Shown here in pieces: positions 30,814-40,014 of a stretch of DNA of 64,000 nt. The notes beneath the pieces were generated by a model. It was not told where the DNA came from. It worked only from the letters and a program-made list of their open reading frames with translations, and did no database searches. Source of the DNA: Bacillus sp. FJAT-29790 (GTDB lineage Bacteria > Bacillota > Bacilli > Bacillales > Cytobacillaceae); NCBI RefSeq assembly GCF_019039215.1, contig NZ_JAHNZZ010000002.1, positions 156,068-220,067 on the forward strand. The letters run 5' to 3'. Both the position numbers and the translations under genes were made by a program. Numbering within the stretch: the first letter of the stretch is position 1; every line of letters starts with the position of its first letter.

Positions 30814-32316
30814 TTGAACTCACCAATAATTGAGTTGAAAAATATTACAAAAGAGTTTTCTGGTGTTAAAGCGCTGAAGGGTGTATCGCTAACCGTTCAT
30901 CCAGGTAGTGTTCATGCACTTGTAGGTGAAAATGGCGCAGGAAAGTCTACCTTAATGAAAATATTAACAGGTGCTTACTCAAAAACGAGTGGAGAAATTT
31001 ATTATAATGGTGACATCATTGAGAATATGGATCCGAAAGCATCAAAGAAAATTGGGATTCATTGTATCTATCAAGAATTAAATGTTGCAAATTACCTAAC
31101 AGTTGCAGAAAACGTTTTTCTCGGCAGTCAGCCTGTAAACAGCATGGGGCTAATTGATTGGAAAAAAATGAATGAAAAGGCAAGAGGAATTTTCACATCG
31201 TTGCAAATTAATCTTGATCCTAAACATTTGGCAAAAGATATTAGTATCGCCCAAAAACAAATGATAGAAATTGCCCGTGCTATTTCTCAAGAAGCAAAAA
31301 TATTAATAATGGATGAACCAACTTCTTCCTTATCTGAAAGAGAAACAGAGATTTTACTTTCTTTAGTGACAGAACTAAAGAACAAGGGTGTCAGCATTCT
31401 ATATATATCTCATAGAATGGATGAGATTTTCAAGGTGTGTGATACTGTAACCGTTTTACGAGATGGCACGCATATTAAAACATTGTCAATGAGTGAAATC
31501 GAGAATGTTGATACACTTGTAGAATTAATGGTTAACCGTAAGATGGATGATTATTTTAATAAGGTTGAAGTTCCTATTGGTGCACCTATATTAAAAGTAG
31601 AAAACCTTTCTAAATCCGGGGTACTTAAAGATATTAATTTTGAGTTACGGCGTGGGGAAATTCTAGGGATTGCTGGACTGGTAGGATCAGGTAGGACAGA
31701 AATTGCCCAGGCACTATTCGGATTGTTAAAAAAAGATTCGGGTGAAGTTCTGATAGACAATGAGTTAACAACTATTAAAAATCCTAGTGACGCTATTAAG
31801 CTAGGTATCGGTTTCGTTACAGAAAACCGCAAAGAAACAGGGCTTGTACTTAAGCAGACAGTAAGAGATAACATATCTCTCCCAAATCTTAAAAAGTATA
31901 CTAAAAGCCTTATTGTTAATAAAAAGGCAGAAAAAATAGAATCGGAAGACTATAAGAAGAAACTAAATATTAAGGCTAGATCAATAGAACAGACGATTTC
32001 TACTTTAAGTGGCGGAAATCAACAAAAAGCAATTATTTCCCGCTGGATGATTCAAGAACCGCGTATCCTTATCTTGGATGAGCCATGCCGTGGGGTAGAT
32101 GTAGGAGCAAAAGCCGAAATCTTTGCGCAAATTAGCAAACTTGCTGAGCAAGGAGTTGGGATTATTATGATATCTTCTGAACTATCAGAGATCGTTGGGA
32201 TGAGTGATCGTACAATAGTAATGAGAGAAGGCGCTATTGCGGGTGAGCTTAAAAAAGACATGATAACCTCTGATAATATTTTGAAATTAGCTTTTGGAGG
32301 TGGAATAGGTGCTTAA
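30814..32316 (+). CDS. Ribose-type ABC transporter ATP-binding protein, two NBDs
   Basis: 500 residues with two fused nucleotide-binding domains, as in RbsA/MglA. The first has Walker A GENGAGKSTLMKIL, signature-like ISIAQKQMIEIARA and Walker B ILIMDEPTSSL. The second has the degenerate Walker A GLVGSGRTEIAQ and the strong signature TLSGGNQQKAIISRW. The TTG start at 30814 sits 6 bases after GAGGGGAG; no ATG is available before Walker A. The 3' end overlaps the permease start by 8 bases. It energises import through the permease that follows. Confidence 0.92.
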   Translation: MNSPIIELKNITKEFSGVKALKGVSLTVHPGSVHALVGENGAGKSTLMKILTGAYSKTSGEIYYNGDIIENMDPKASKKIGIHCIYQELNVANYLTVAENVFLGSQPVNSMGLIDWKKMNEKARGIFTSLQINLDPKHLAKDISIAQKQMIEIARAISQEAKILIMDEPTSSLSERETEILLSLVTELKNKGVSILYISHRMDEIFKVCDTVTVLRDGTHIKTLSMSEIENVDTLVELMVNRKMDDYFNKVEVPIGAPILKVENLSKSGVLKDINFELRRGEILGIAGLVGSGRTEIAQALFGLLKKDSGEVLIDNELTTIKNPSDAIKLGIGFVTENRKETGLVLKQTVRDNISLPNLKKYTKSLIVNKKAEKIESEDYKKKLNIKARSIEQTISTLSGGNQQKAIISRWMIQEPRILILDEPCRGVDVGAKAEIFAQISKLAEQGVGIIMISSELSEIVGMSDRTIVMREGAIAGELKKDMITSDNILKLAFGGGIGA

Positions 32317-33307
32317 GAGTACTTCATCAAATGTGAACCTTAATGAAAATAACCAAATGACAAACTGGAAAAAAACACTTTTTGTCATTTTCGATAAAGG
32401 AAGTACAACAATAGGACTTGCTCTTCTCTTTATTATAATGTCCATTGTTACAACAGATTTTTTAACAGTTGACAACTTAATCAACGTTATGCGCCAATCT
32501 GCTGTGCTATGTATTATGGCTGTAGCCATGACCTTCATAATAATTACGGGAGGAATCGATTTAAGTGCAGGGTCCCAGCTGGCAGTCAGCGGTGTGGTAG
32601 TGAGCGGACTGATCGTTGCAGGTGTACCTATTCCCCTTGCAATTCTCATTACTGTAATGGTGGGTGCGATGATTGGCTTATTTATGGGAACGGTTATTTC
32701 TACACAAAATATCCCTCCGTTTATTGTAACTTTAGCTATGACCACCATTCTAAGTGGTATCGCTTTCGTGTATACAGCAGGTACGCCAATTGTTATTACT
32801 GATGCTGCTTTCCGTCAAATTGGCCGAGGGTATATCGGTCCGATTCCTACGGCAATTGTCATCATGGTTCTAGTTGCAATCATTGGCTATGTTTTATTAT
32901 CGCACACCCGTTTTGGAAGATATGTTTATACAATAGGTGATAATGAAGAGGCTGCTAGATTATGCGGAATAAATGTAAAACGAGTTAAAACGGGCGTATA
33001 TGCATTTGGTGGTGCAATTATGGCGATTGCAGGAATTGTACTTGCCTCTCGTCTTTCTTCAGGCTCACCGAATGCAGGAACAGGTTCTGAATTAGATGCA
33101 ATTGCAGCTGTTGTTTTAGGAGGGACAAACCTTTTTGGCGGTGAAGGGAAAATTTCTGGAACGTTAATGGGTGTGGCGATTATCTCCATTCTGAATAACG
33201 GATTAAATTTATTAGATGTTTCTTCTTATAATCAATTAATGATTAAAGGTGTCGTTATTCTTTTAGCGGTGTGGTTAAATTCAATGAAAGCAAGAAGAAA
33301 GGCTTAG
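32309..33307 (+). CDS. Ribose-type ABC transporter permease
   Basis: 332 residues, about nine or ten transmembrane segments, of the RbsC/BPD_transp_2 family: MAVAMTFIIITGGIDLSAGSQLAVSG and AVVLGGTNLFGGEGKISGTLMG, the cytoplasmic coupling region, are diagnostic. GTG start overlapping the ATPase gene, with GGAGGTGG in front. It forms a homodimeric channel with the two-domain ATPase and the lipoprotein. It is followed without a gap by the BtpA-family gene, whose start codon comes directly after the permease stop. Confidence 0.92.
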   Translation: MLKSTSSNVNLNENNQMTNWKKTLFVIFDKGSTTIGLALLFIIMSIVTTDFLTVDNLINVMRQSAVLCIMAVAMTFIIITGGIDLSAGSQLAVSGVVVSGLIVAGVPIPLAILITVMVGAMIGLFMGTVISTQNIPPFIVTLAMTTILSGIAFVYTAGTPIVITDAAFRQIGRGYIGPIPTAIVIMVLVAIIGYVLLSHTRFGRYVYTIGDNEEAARLCGINVKRVKTGVYAFGGAIMAIAGIVLASRLSSGSPNAGTGSELDAIAAVVLGGTNLFGGEGKISGTLMGVAIISILNNGLNLLDVSSYNQLMIKGVVILLAVWLNSMKARRKA

Positions 33308-34156
33308 GTGAAAAAAATGAGCGGTGGAATATTTCCAGAAAAGAAACTTGTATTAGAAAATATATTTAATGTAAGCAAACCAATCATTGGTATGGTTCAT
33401 TTAAAACCACTTCCAGGAGCTCCACATTATAAAGGTGAAAGCATTGATGAGATGATTGAATTTGCCTTGGAGGATGTTCGTCGATTGGAAGAAGGAGGGG
33501 TAGATGGGCTGCAAATAGAAAATGCATGGGATATCCCCTTCCCGAAGCCTGAAAATTTTAGTTTTGAAACAGTAGCAGCCATGACAGCAGTAGGAGTTGA
33601 AATTGCAAAAGCTTCAAAGCTGCCGCTTGGTGTAAATTGTTTGGCTAATGCCGTTATTCCAGCTATTGCGATTGCGAAAGCATGTAAAGCTAAGTGGGTA
33701 AGATCTAATCAATGGGTAAATGCGTATGTTGCGAATGAAGGGATCGTAGAGGGTGCCTCAGCAACGGCAATGAGATATAAGGCTAGTCTTTTCGGTGATG
33801 ATATTAAAGTTATGGCTGATGTTCATGTAAAACATGGAAGCCATTCCATTGTGGCAGACCGCAGCTTAGCAGAGCAAACAAGGGATAATGAGTTTTTTGA
33901 TGCAGATATTTTAATAGCTACAGGTAATAGAACTGGTGACGAAACATCATTAGATGAGTTGATTGGGATAAAGGAAAATGCTAGCTTGTCAGTAATTATT
34001 GGCAGCGGAATGACAGCGGAAAATGCGAAAAAAATCCTCTCTATAGCTGATGGAGCCATTGTAGGAAGTTCATTAAAAGAAAATGGAAATTGGTGGGAGA
34101 GAGTGGATATTGAGAGAGTAAAACAGTTTATGGACGAAGTTAATTCACTCCGGTAG
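33308..34156 (+). CDS. BtpA/SgcQ family TIM-barrel protein
   Basis: 282 residues. The family hallmark is IIGMVHLKPLPGAPHYKG at the N-terminus, then EDVRRLEEGGVDGLQIEN, LGVNCLANAV, VMADVHVKHGSHSI and a C-terminal phosphate-binding-like end IIGSGMTAENAKKILSIADGAIVGSSLKENG. The last block is the standard phosphate grip of TIM-barrel enzymes that act on sugar phosphates. Named after a cyanobacterial photosystem I factor and E. coli SgcQ, the enzymatic role is not established. In this operon an aldolase, epimerase or glycosyl-phosphate-cleaving role on a kinase product is plausible (inference). Start GTG directly after the permease stop. Confidence 0.88.
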   Translation: MKKMSGGIFPEKKLVLENIFNVSKPIIGMVHLKPLPGAPHYKGESIDEMIEFALEDVRRLEEGGVDGLQIENAWDIPFPKPENFSFETVAAMTAVGVEIAKASKLPLGVNCLANAVIPAIAIAKACKAKWVRSNQWVNAYVANEGIVEGASATAMRYKASLFGDDIKVMADVHVKHGSHSIVADRSLAEQTRDNEFFDADILIATGNRTGDETSLDELIGIKENASLSVIIGSGMTAENAKKILSIADGAIVGSSLKENGNWWERVDIERVKQFMDEVNSLR

Positions 34157-34173
34157 AATAGGAAGTTTTTGAC

Positions 34174-35067
34174 ATGCGAAAAATCGCCGTACATGGATTT
34201 ATTAATGCGGATTTAATTGGATTGGTCGATCAGTTTTCAGAGGTTGATCAGGAAGTTGAATTTAAAGATTTACAAATAACTCCAGGAGGATCAGCAGCGA
34301 ATGTCGCTGTTGGTCTATCCCGTTTAGGGGAGGAAGTATATTTTTTGGGGGCCGTTGGTGAAGATGCTAACACCTCTTTTCTTTTAGAAAGTTTAGAGAA
34401 GGTTAGACTTGACTATGTCCAGAAAGTTACTGGAGTAGCTTCGGGAACGGCGATAGCATTGGTTGACAATATGGGTCTAAGAACGATGTATACTTATCCT
34501 GGAGCAAATTTAAAATATGACCCCAGTCAGATACCGGCATCATTTAGTGAAAATGTAGGATTTTTGCATTTGAGCAGCCCAAACCTAAATTTAGCTAAAT
34601 CATTCCTTGAGTGGAAAGAAAAGAACAAAAATCTAAAGATTTCGTTAGATCCCAGTACATTATTGACTAAGAAAGGCTTGCTCTTTTTAGAACCATTGTT
34701 GTCCAAATCAGACATTTTGTTTTTGAATCGCTCTGAAATAAATGATTTATTTCCAGATCAAGAAATAGACAAAGCTATTCAATCCCTGCACGAATTTGGT
34801 ATTGAGCAAATCTTTGTCAAATTAGGTAAAGATGGTGCGCTGTCAAGCTTTTCTTCAGAGGGAATGATCGAGCACCTTATGTTACCTTCTTTAAAAGTAG
34901 AAGCAATTGATTCTACTGGGTCCGGGGATGCTTTTGCTGTAGGTGTATTATATGGAATCATGCGAGGATGGTCACAAGAGTCAATTTTGCAGACTGGAAT
35001 TAATTTGGGTGGGCAAGTAGTATCTCAAATAGGTGCTAGAAAAGGATTGCCTTTTTCTATCGAATAG
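34174..35067 (+). CDS. PfkB family carbohydrate kinase, second in operon
   Basis: 297 residues. The substrate motif is PGGSAANVAVGLSRLGEEV and the active-site motif DSTGSGDAFAVGV, where the usual GAGD is GSGD with the catalytic Asp kept. It is clearly distinct from the ribokinase-like paralogue at 26545: it has a different lid (TYPGANLKYDPSQIP) and no NPAPA block. It lies 17 bases after the BtpA gene and 11 bases before the second M20 gene, so translation is tightly linked. Substrate unknown; together with BtpA it may process a second sugar or nucleoside-like intermediate. Confidence 0.87.
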   Translation: MRKIAVHGFINADLIGLVDQFSEVDQEVEFKDLQITPGGSAANVAVGLSRLGEEVYFLGAVGEDANTSFLLESLEKVRLDYVQKVTGVASGTAIALVDNMGLRTMYTYPGANLKYDPSQIPASFSENVGFLHLSSPNLNLAKSFLEWKEKNKNLKISLDPSTLLTKKGLLFLEPLLSKSDILFLNRSEINDLFPDQEIDKAIQSLHEFGIEQIFVKLGKDGALSSFSSEGMIEHLMLPSLKVEAIDSTGSGDAFAVGVLYGIMRGWSQESILQTGINLGGQVVSQIGARKGLPFSIE

Positions 35068-35078
35068 GGGGAGTTTCA

Positions 35079-36263
35079 ATGGGGATTCAGGATATTATAA
35101 AATATATTGATGAAGATGACGCCATATCATTTTTACAATCTTTAATTCAATTGAACACAATAAATCCACCTGGGATGGAAAAAGCGTTAGCTGATTTAAT
35201 TAGACTCCGTTTACGAGATACCGATTTATTGATACATTCTGATGTTGTTGAAGAAGATAGAGTAAATTTAATTGTTTCAACTACTAGTGAAGAACAATTA
35301 AATAATACATCAAAAACACTTGTTTACAGTGGTCATTTTGACACTGTTCCTGTCGGCAATGTCGAATGGACTTTTCCGGTTTTTGAAGGAAAACAAGTAG
35401 AAAATCGAATATATGGACGCGGCTCCTCAGATATGAAAAGTGGAGTTGCAGCAATGATATTAGCGATTGAATGTATACAAAAAGCAGGCATAAAATTAAA
35501 TGGAAATCTTCAATTCATTGGAACCGTTGGAGAAGAAGTAAATTGTCTTGGTGCCAAAGAAGTGGTTAAAAAAGGGCAAATTGATCAAGCTACGGCTATT
35601 GTTATTAGTGAACCTACTTCTAATGAGGTTGCTGTTGCACATAAAGGAGCACTTTGGCTTGAAATCTCTATTTATGGTAAAACAGCCCACGGTTCGATGC
35701 CATCACAAGGTATTAATGCAATATTGGCTATAAATCACTTTATTAATGAATTAAATAATTATCATATCAAATATGAGCGCCATGATATATTAGGGGATTC
35801 TACTTTAAATATCAGTATGATTAATGGGGGAGTAGGCCCTAATGTAGTGCCTGATCAGTGCAAAATGACAATTGATATTCGAACTGTCCCAGGACAAGAC
35901 CATCAGGAAATTATCGAAGAAATAAATAAACTCTTACAAAAAGTTTCTGAGGCAAAGAACGTATCTTATGAAATTGACGTAATAAACGATATGGGGTCTG
36001 TATATACCCCGCCAGATCACCCGTTTATCCACTCAGCTATGGAAATAGCTCAATCATATTTGCAGGAGAATCCTTATCTAGGGGGAGTAAATTATTACAC
36101 AGATGGATCTATATATAGGAAACATCTTCAAAATGTTCCGATTTTAATCTGTGGGCCCGGTGAGCCAACAGTGGCCCATCAGCCAGATGAATGGGTTGAC
36201 GTACAAAAATATCTAGACTCCATTCGCTTCTATATTTCTCTTGCTATTAGTTATTTAAAGTAA
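35079..36263 (+). CDS. M20 family deacylase, ArgE/DapE type (second in operon)
   Basis: 394 residues with a complete M20 metal site: VYSGHFDTVPVG, GRGSSDMKSGVAAMIL, IGTVGEEVNCLGAKE and the final PTVAHQPDEWV. The dimerisation domain contains HKGALWLEISIYGKTAHGSMPS, whose His reaches the partner's active site in this family. It is closer to ArgE/DapE (N-acetylornithine or N-succinyl-diaminopimelate deacylase-like) than the first M20 gene is. Last gene of the continuous run from the LacI gene, before a 136-base gap. Likely hydrolyses an amide in the imported compound or an intermediate. Confidence 0.9.
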   Translation: MGIQDIIKYIDEDDAISFLQSLIQLNTINPPGMEKALADLIRLRLRDTDLLIHSDVVEEDRVNLIVSTTSEEQLNNTSKTLVYSGHFDTVPVGNVEWTFPVFEGKQVENRIYGRGSSDMKSGVAAMILAIECIQKAGIKLNGNLQFIGTVGEEVNCLGAKEVVKKGQIDQATAIVISEPTSNEVAVAHKGALWLEISIYGKTAHGSMPSQGINAILAINHFINELNNYHIKYERHDILGDSTLNISMINGGVGPNVVPDQCKMTIDIRTVPGQDHQEIIEEINKLLQKVSEAKNVSYEIDVINDMGSVYTPPDHPFIHSAMEIAQSYLQENPYLGGVNYYTDGSIYRKHLQNVPILICGPGEPTVAHQPDEWVDVQKYLDSIRFYISLAISYLK

Positions 36264-36399
36264 TGAAAAGAACGTAGAATTTGAATAAAATATATCCATA
36301 ATATTGTTTAACAGCGCCTTTTATTTTAACACTAATATTCACGTTTAATAAAAGACACCTATTATACTATCGTGAAAAGGAATGTGGGGATTATTGAAT

Positions 36400-37086
36400 A
36401 TGAAGGTAGTCGTTATTACAGGTGCCGGTAGTGGGCTTGGTGCTTCTTTGGCTAAGAAATACTCCAAACTAGGTTACCATGTATGTTTACTTGGAAGAAC
36501 TAGATCAAAACTTAATCTAACGGCTGAAACATTAACTCAGAGCTATTCGATTTACGAAGTGGACGTTACATCTAATAGCGATGTAGCAAAGGTAATACAA
36601 TCTATTAAAGATGAAATAGGACCCATAGATATATTAATTAATAACGCAGGAATGGGTGTTTTTGGTTTAGCTGAAAACTTAAATGAAAACTCTGTTCATG
36701 CAATGATTGATATAAATTTAAAGGGAACTATATTTTGTACACAAGAAGTATTACCCGACATGAAAAAGCGAAATCAAGGATTCATTATTAATATTGTCTC
36801 AACTGCTGGAGTAGAAGGGAAAATTAACGAGACGGTTTATTGTGCAAGTAAATTTGGCGTAAGAGGATTCACTGAAAGTTTGGCACTTGAACTAAAGGAA
36901 ACCTCTGTTGGGGTGTTTGGAGCTTATATGGGTGGTATGAAATCAGAATTTTGGGATGGCATATTTACTCAAGAACAAATCAAGGACTTTATGGATCCTG
37001 ATGATGTAGCTGATATTATTATTGAGAACACTAAACTGAGAAAAAACCTTTTAGTTACGGAAGTTATTATTAAAAACAAAATCTAA
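36400..37086 (+). CDS. Short-chain dehydrogenase/reductase
   Basis: 229 residues, a classical SDR. The cofactor motif is VITGAGSGLGASLAKKYSKLG; the arginine in LLGRTRSKL just after strand 2 favours NADP(H). NNAGMGVFG, the catalytic Ser in IVSTAG and YCASKFG (Tyr and Lys) are present. ATG 36400 is chosen because GGGGA lies 9 bases upstream; an ATG at 36382 has no proper ribosome site. It is separated from the catabolic operon by 136 bases without a terminator, so read-through is possible. Substrate not predictable. Confidence 0.88.
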   Translation: MKVVVITGAGSGLGASLAKKYSKLGYHVCLLGRTRSKLNLTAETLTQSYSIYEVDVTSNSDVAKVIQSIKDEIGPIDILINNAGMGVFGLAENLNENSVHAMIDINLKGTIFCTQEVLPDMKKRNQGFIINIVSTAGVEGKINETVYCASKFGVRGFTESLALELKETSVGVFGAYMGGMKSEFWDGIFTQEQIKDFMDPDDVADIIIENTKLRKNLLVTEVIIKNKI

Positions 37087-37156
37087 TTCTCTATTTATGA
37101 TGTTGAGACCACCCCGCCTAGTTCATGAGGGCACTGGAAAAGCCCGTTTATAGTGA

Positions 37157-37201
37157 AAAAGAAGCTAATACCTACTACATATAGGTTCTTAGCTTCTTTT
37201 A
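37157..37201. terminator. Bidirectional terminator between SDR and VOC genes
   Basis: AAAAAGAAGCTAA...CCT pairs with AGG...TTAGCTTCTTTT. Both strands end in T runs, serving the converging genes. Confidence 0.8.
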
Positions 37202-37239
37202 TATTCTGTAAATGGATAATAATCTTTAATAACTACATG

Positions 37240-38052
37240 TTAATGTTCGTTAATTGTATATATCCCACCAAGTAATTCAAATGCTGATTCGTTTTTATCG
37301 CTTGATAAGTTTACCTGAAATGGCTTTTCTCCCTGATTTTTAAGTGCCTCAGAAACTATACCGTCGCCAATGGGGCAACAGAATACGAAATTGCCGCCAG
37401 GAAGTTGGATCGTTTGACATCTTGCCTGAAGGTCTTCATTTATGAATTCTTTCCCGGCTTTTAAATCTAGCCAGTTGGACCATTTTTCTACTGTATTTTT
37501 CAAGTCTTTAACTGCGAAGTTTACATGAGAGAAAGTAGTTCCGGCTGGATGAGGCATAATCGCCTTTTTTTCAGTTAATTGATTTCTTCTATCCTCATCA
37601 CTTTCATTCCATTGAATGATAAAAGGCAGTTCTAGCCCCTCATCTTCATCACCAATATATAGCAACTTCCACTCTATTACACTTCCATCCGGTCTTTTAC
37701 GATTCATCGGAACAGGACCATTAACCGTCAAACCTTTTTTACGAAAGTAGTGCGCTGCTTCTTCAATATCGGTTGTACGAATGGCAACGCGTGAAAATCC
37801 TTCTTTATATCGATCTCGTACGACAGTTTCAAAAAAACTATTTTTAAGATGTTTTGTTCGTTCGAGTAAATCGCGATCATATGTACTTAGAAACTCAATA
37901 TAACTTAAATCGAAATAACTAAGTGCATTGTATGTACCATAATTCAGGTGTTTTCCACCTTCAACGGCGTGTATTCCATTTTCTTTGAAGATTGCTATCG
38001 CCTTACTGGGTTCCTCAACAAAGTGAACGATGTGATCAAACGTAAAACGCAT
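37240..38052 (-). CDS. VOC (glyoxalase-like) family protein
   Basis: 270 residues from the ATG at 38052, which follows GGAGGAAAACAA. The frame extends further upstream but without a better start. It begins FTFDHIVHFVEEPSKAIAIF, a first beta-alpha-beta unit with a metal His as in Glyoxalase_3-type proteins. A second VOC half starts near FSHVNFAVKDLKNTVEKWSNWL. The Glu-rich segment EWKLLYIGDEDEGLELPFIIQWNESDEDRRN lies between. The family includes dioxygenases and isomerases using a metal in paired modules. No partner gene indicates the reaction. Confidence 0.82.
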   Translation of the reverse strand: MRFTFDHIVHFVEEPSKAIAIFKENGIHAVEGGKHLNYGTYNALSYFDLSYIEFLSTYDRDLLERTKHLKNSFFETVVRDRYKEGFSRVAIRTTDIEEAAHYFRKKGLTVNGPVPMNRKRPDGSVIEWKLLYIGDEDEGLELPFIIQWNESDEDRRNQLTEKKAIMPHPAGTTFSHVNFAVKDLKNTVEKWSNWLDLKAGKEFINEDLQARCQTIQLPGGNFVFCCPIGDGIVSEALKNQGEKPFQVNLSSDKNESAFELLGGIYTINEH

Positions 38053-38153
38053 TTGTTTTCCTCCAATCTTTAAAAAAATAATAAAAGGCTTAACCAACAG
38101 TGGGGGAGGTAGACTTGGAAAGCAACGTCTGCACAAGCACCCCCACGTAAAAA

Positions 38154-38228
38154 CTAACGCTTTTCCTTCTTTCGAATCTCTGCCAAGGCTTTCCTTGTCC
38201 TGTGCGTCAATTCTTCCCTGATGTAAGT
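38154..38228 (-). pseudogene. Short C-terminal gene remnant
   Basis: A frame reading ETYIREELTHRTRKALAEIRKKEKR then stop, without a start, has the look of a basic helical C-terminus. It overlaps by frame change the region just after the MetH remnant. The parent family is not recognised. Confidence 0.3.
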
Positions 38229-38229
38229 T

Positions 38230-38409
38230 TCATTTTATCGATCGGTTTTCTTTTATTCTCAAAACATTAAAATACTGTGCTTTAGGGTGAGCAAAAACCA
38301 TCGCTGAAACAGAAGCTTCAGGTTCTATCATACAGCCTTCAGTTAAATGAACGCTAATATCTTCTGGGCTAATTAACTGTGCATCACTGAAACTGGAAAA
38401 GTCAACCAC
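38230..38409 (-). pseudogene. Remnant of the C-terminus of cobalamin-dependent methionine synthase (MetH)
   Basis: A 59-codon frame includes SPEDISVHLTEGCMIEPEAS followed by VSAMVFAHPKAQYFNV. This matches the end of the MetH activation (AdoMet-binding) domain, where LTEGxxMxPxASVSxxxFxHPxAxYF is conserved. MetH is normally over 1100 residues; nothing upstream on this strand continues it, and the frame begins right after a stop codon. It is a gene relic, not a functional enzyme. The rest of 38410-38634 is AT-rich with no further gene. Confidence 0.65.
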
Positions 38410-38634
38410 TTAATATTAAGAATGAGAAAATATGTTTAAGAAACATAAAATGGCACACCTACCAATAGTCTAAAATACAACTAATAGATCGTTAACTAAA
38501 TAAGGGTAAAACAAAAATGAGTATTGACAAAATTTTCTTAAAATTATAGGATTAAACCTATCGAAATTATAGGTATTTGAGAAATATAAGAAAAAAAGCG
38601 TTCTGGAAATGATCATAAAAAGGGAGATTTTCAT

Positions 38635-39774
38635 ATGAGTTTTATTCGTAATGAATTGGAAAGAAACAATCTTGAGAAACTTTCAAAAGCAGTATCAGAC
38701 TTTTCATCCAGGGCAAACCAACTTGATGAAACGAGAGATTTTCCTTTTGAGAACATAAAGGAATTAAAAAAAATAGGCTACACAAAGCTTACTCTTCCCA
38801 AGGAATTTGGTGGGGGTGGGAAAGGATTATATGAATTTATTTTGTGTCAAGAGAAAATTGCGGAGCATTGTGGACCAACAGCATTGTCGATTGGTTGGCA
38901 TGTCGGGAACGTATTACAAATGCAAGATGGGAAAAGAGGATGGAATATAGATGTCTTGCATGAAACTTTTGAAAAAATCAATAACGGAGCGCTTGTGAAT
39001 CGCGCTGCTTCAGAACCTCAAACAGGCAGTCCTACACGTGGCGGAAAGCCAACAACAACTGCTGTAAAAACAAACGGAAAATGGGTTATTAATGGCAGAA
39101 AGAACTATACCTCCATGGCCCCGGTATTAGACTTGTTTATTGTTAGTGCATGGATCGTTGAAGAGAGTAAAGTAGGTTGGTTCTTAATCGATCGAGACAC
39201 TCCAGGCTTATCAATTGAGAAAACCTGGGATGTTATGTCCATGCAAGGGACAGCAAGTGAAGATTTATTATTGGAAAATGTGAGCATTGACGAGAAGTAT
39301 CTAGTTGAATATGCAAGTTCGGGTTTTGACACCAGTTCATTGCTTCACATACCAGCATGTTATTTGGGAATAGCTTCAGCAGCTCGGAATTATGCTGTTG
39401 ATTTCGCAAAAAACCATTCCCCTAATAGCATTTCTGGGACGATAAGTGAACTGCCAAACGTGAGAAATAAAATTGGAGAAATGGAAATAGAACTCCTTCA
39501 AAGTCGTTACTTTCTTTATGGTGTAGCAGCTAAATGCGAAGCTCAGCCTGAACTTCAACAAGAGTTACAGCCACAACTAGCTGCTGTAAAAAAAGCTGTT
39601 ACGAATTCAGCCATCTCAATTGTCGATCAATCAATGAGAGTGGTTGGTGCTGTTAGTTTACAAAGAAGCAATCCGCTACAAAGATATTATCGTGATGTAA
39701 GATCGGGGCTGCATAATCCCCCGATGGACGACGCAACGATAAATTTACTGGCACAATATGCAATTGAAAAATAA
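38635..39774 (+). CDS. Acyl-CoA dehydrogenase family protein (YdbM-like)
   Basis: 379 residues with the acyl-CoA dehydrogenase layout: N-terminal helical domain (RDFPFENIKELKKIGYTKLTLPKEFGGGGKGLYEF), middle beta domain (NRAASEPQTGSP, KTNGKWVINGRKNYTSMAP, GWFLIDRDTPGL, MSMQGTASEDLLLENV) and C-terminal FAD helices (VDQSMRVVGAVSLQRSNPLQRYYRDVRSGLHNPPMDDAT). It resembles Bacillus YdbM and relatives that act on unusual acyl or sulfur compounds. The canonical catalytic Glu cannot be placed with certainty. AGGGAG ribosome site. Monocistronic, ended by a strong terminator. Confidence 0.87.
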   Translation: MSFIRNELERNNLEKLSKAVSDFSSRANQLDETRDFPFENIKELKKIGYTKLTLPKEFGGGGKGLYEFILCQEKIAEHCGPTALSIGWHVGNVLQMQDGKRGWNIDVLHETFEKINNGALVNRAASEPQTGSPTRGGKPTTTAVKTNGKWVINGRKNYTSMAPVLDLFIVSAWIVEESKVGWFLIDRDTPGLSIEKTWDVMSMQGTASEDLLLENVSIDEKYLVEYASSGFDTSSLLHIPACYLGIASAARNYAVDFAKNHSPNSISGTISELPNVRNKIGEMEIELLQSRYFLYGVAAKCEAQPELQQELQPQLAAVKKAVTNSAISIVDQSMRVVGAVSLQRSNPLQRYYRDVRSGLHNPPMDDATINLLAQYAIEK

Positions 39775-39791
39775 ATAAGTGACTAGTAAAC

Positions 39792-39830
39792 TTGAACAAT
39801 AATTTCATTTAAAATTATTGTTCTTTTTTT
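39792..39830 (+). terminator. Rho-independent terminator after the acyl-CoA dehydrogenase
   Basis: GAACAATAATTT pairs with AAATTATTGTTC, followed by seven T residues. Confidence 0.92.
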
Positions 39831-40014
39831 ACGTTAGGCTAAGTAAAAATTGTTTAATTTATACTGAATAATTTAGCGGTTTTAAGAACCTTCTTTTGTT
39901 CTCATCAACAAGAATGTATGATTTCTTCTCTTATAAGTATTATAATGGCAGTGTATATATACTAGATAATAAAATGGTAAGCCAATAAGAAAACTGAATT
40001 GATTGGGTGAAGGC

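Noticed and set aside
32287..32748. 153-codon open frame on the minus strand
   Set aside because: It lies antisense to the conserved ribose-type permease gene, has no ribosome site and a low-complexity Ile/Thr/Val-rich translation.
38053..38160. Cobalamin riboswitch near the MetH remnant
   Set aside because: Neither strand shows the B12-box or the conserved core; the sequence is better explained by decayed coding DNA.
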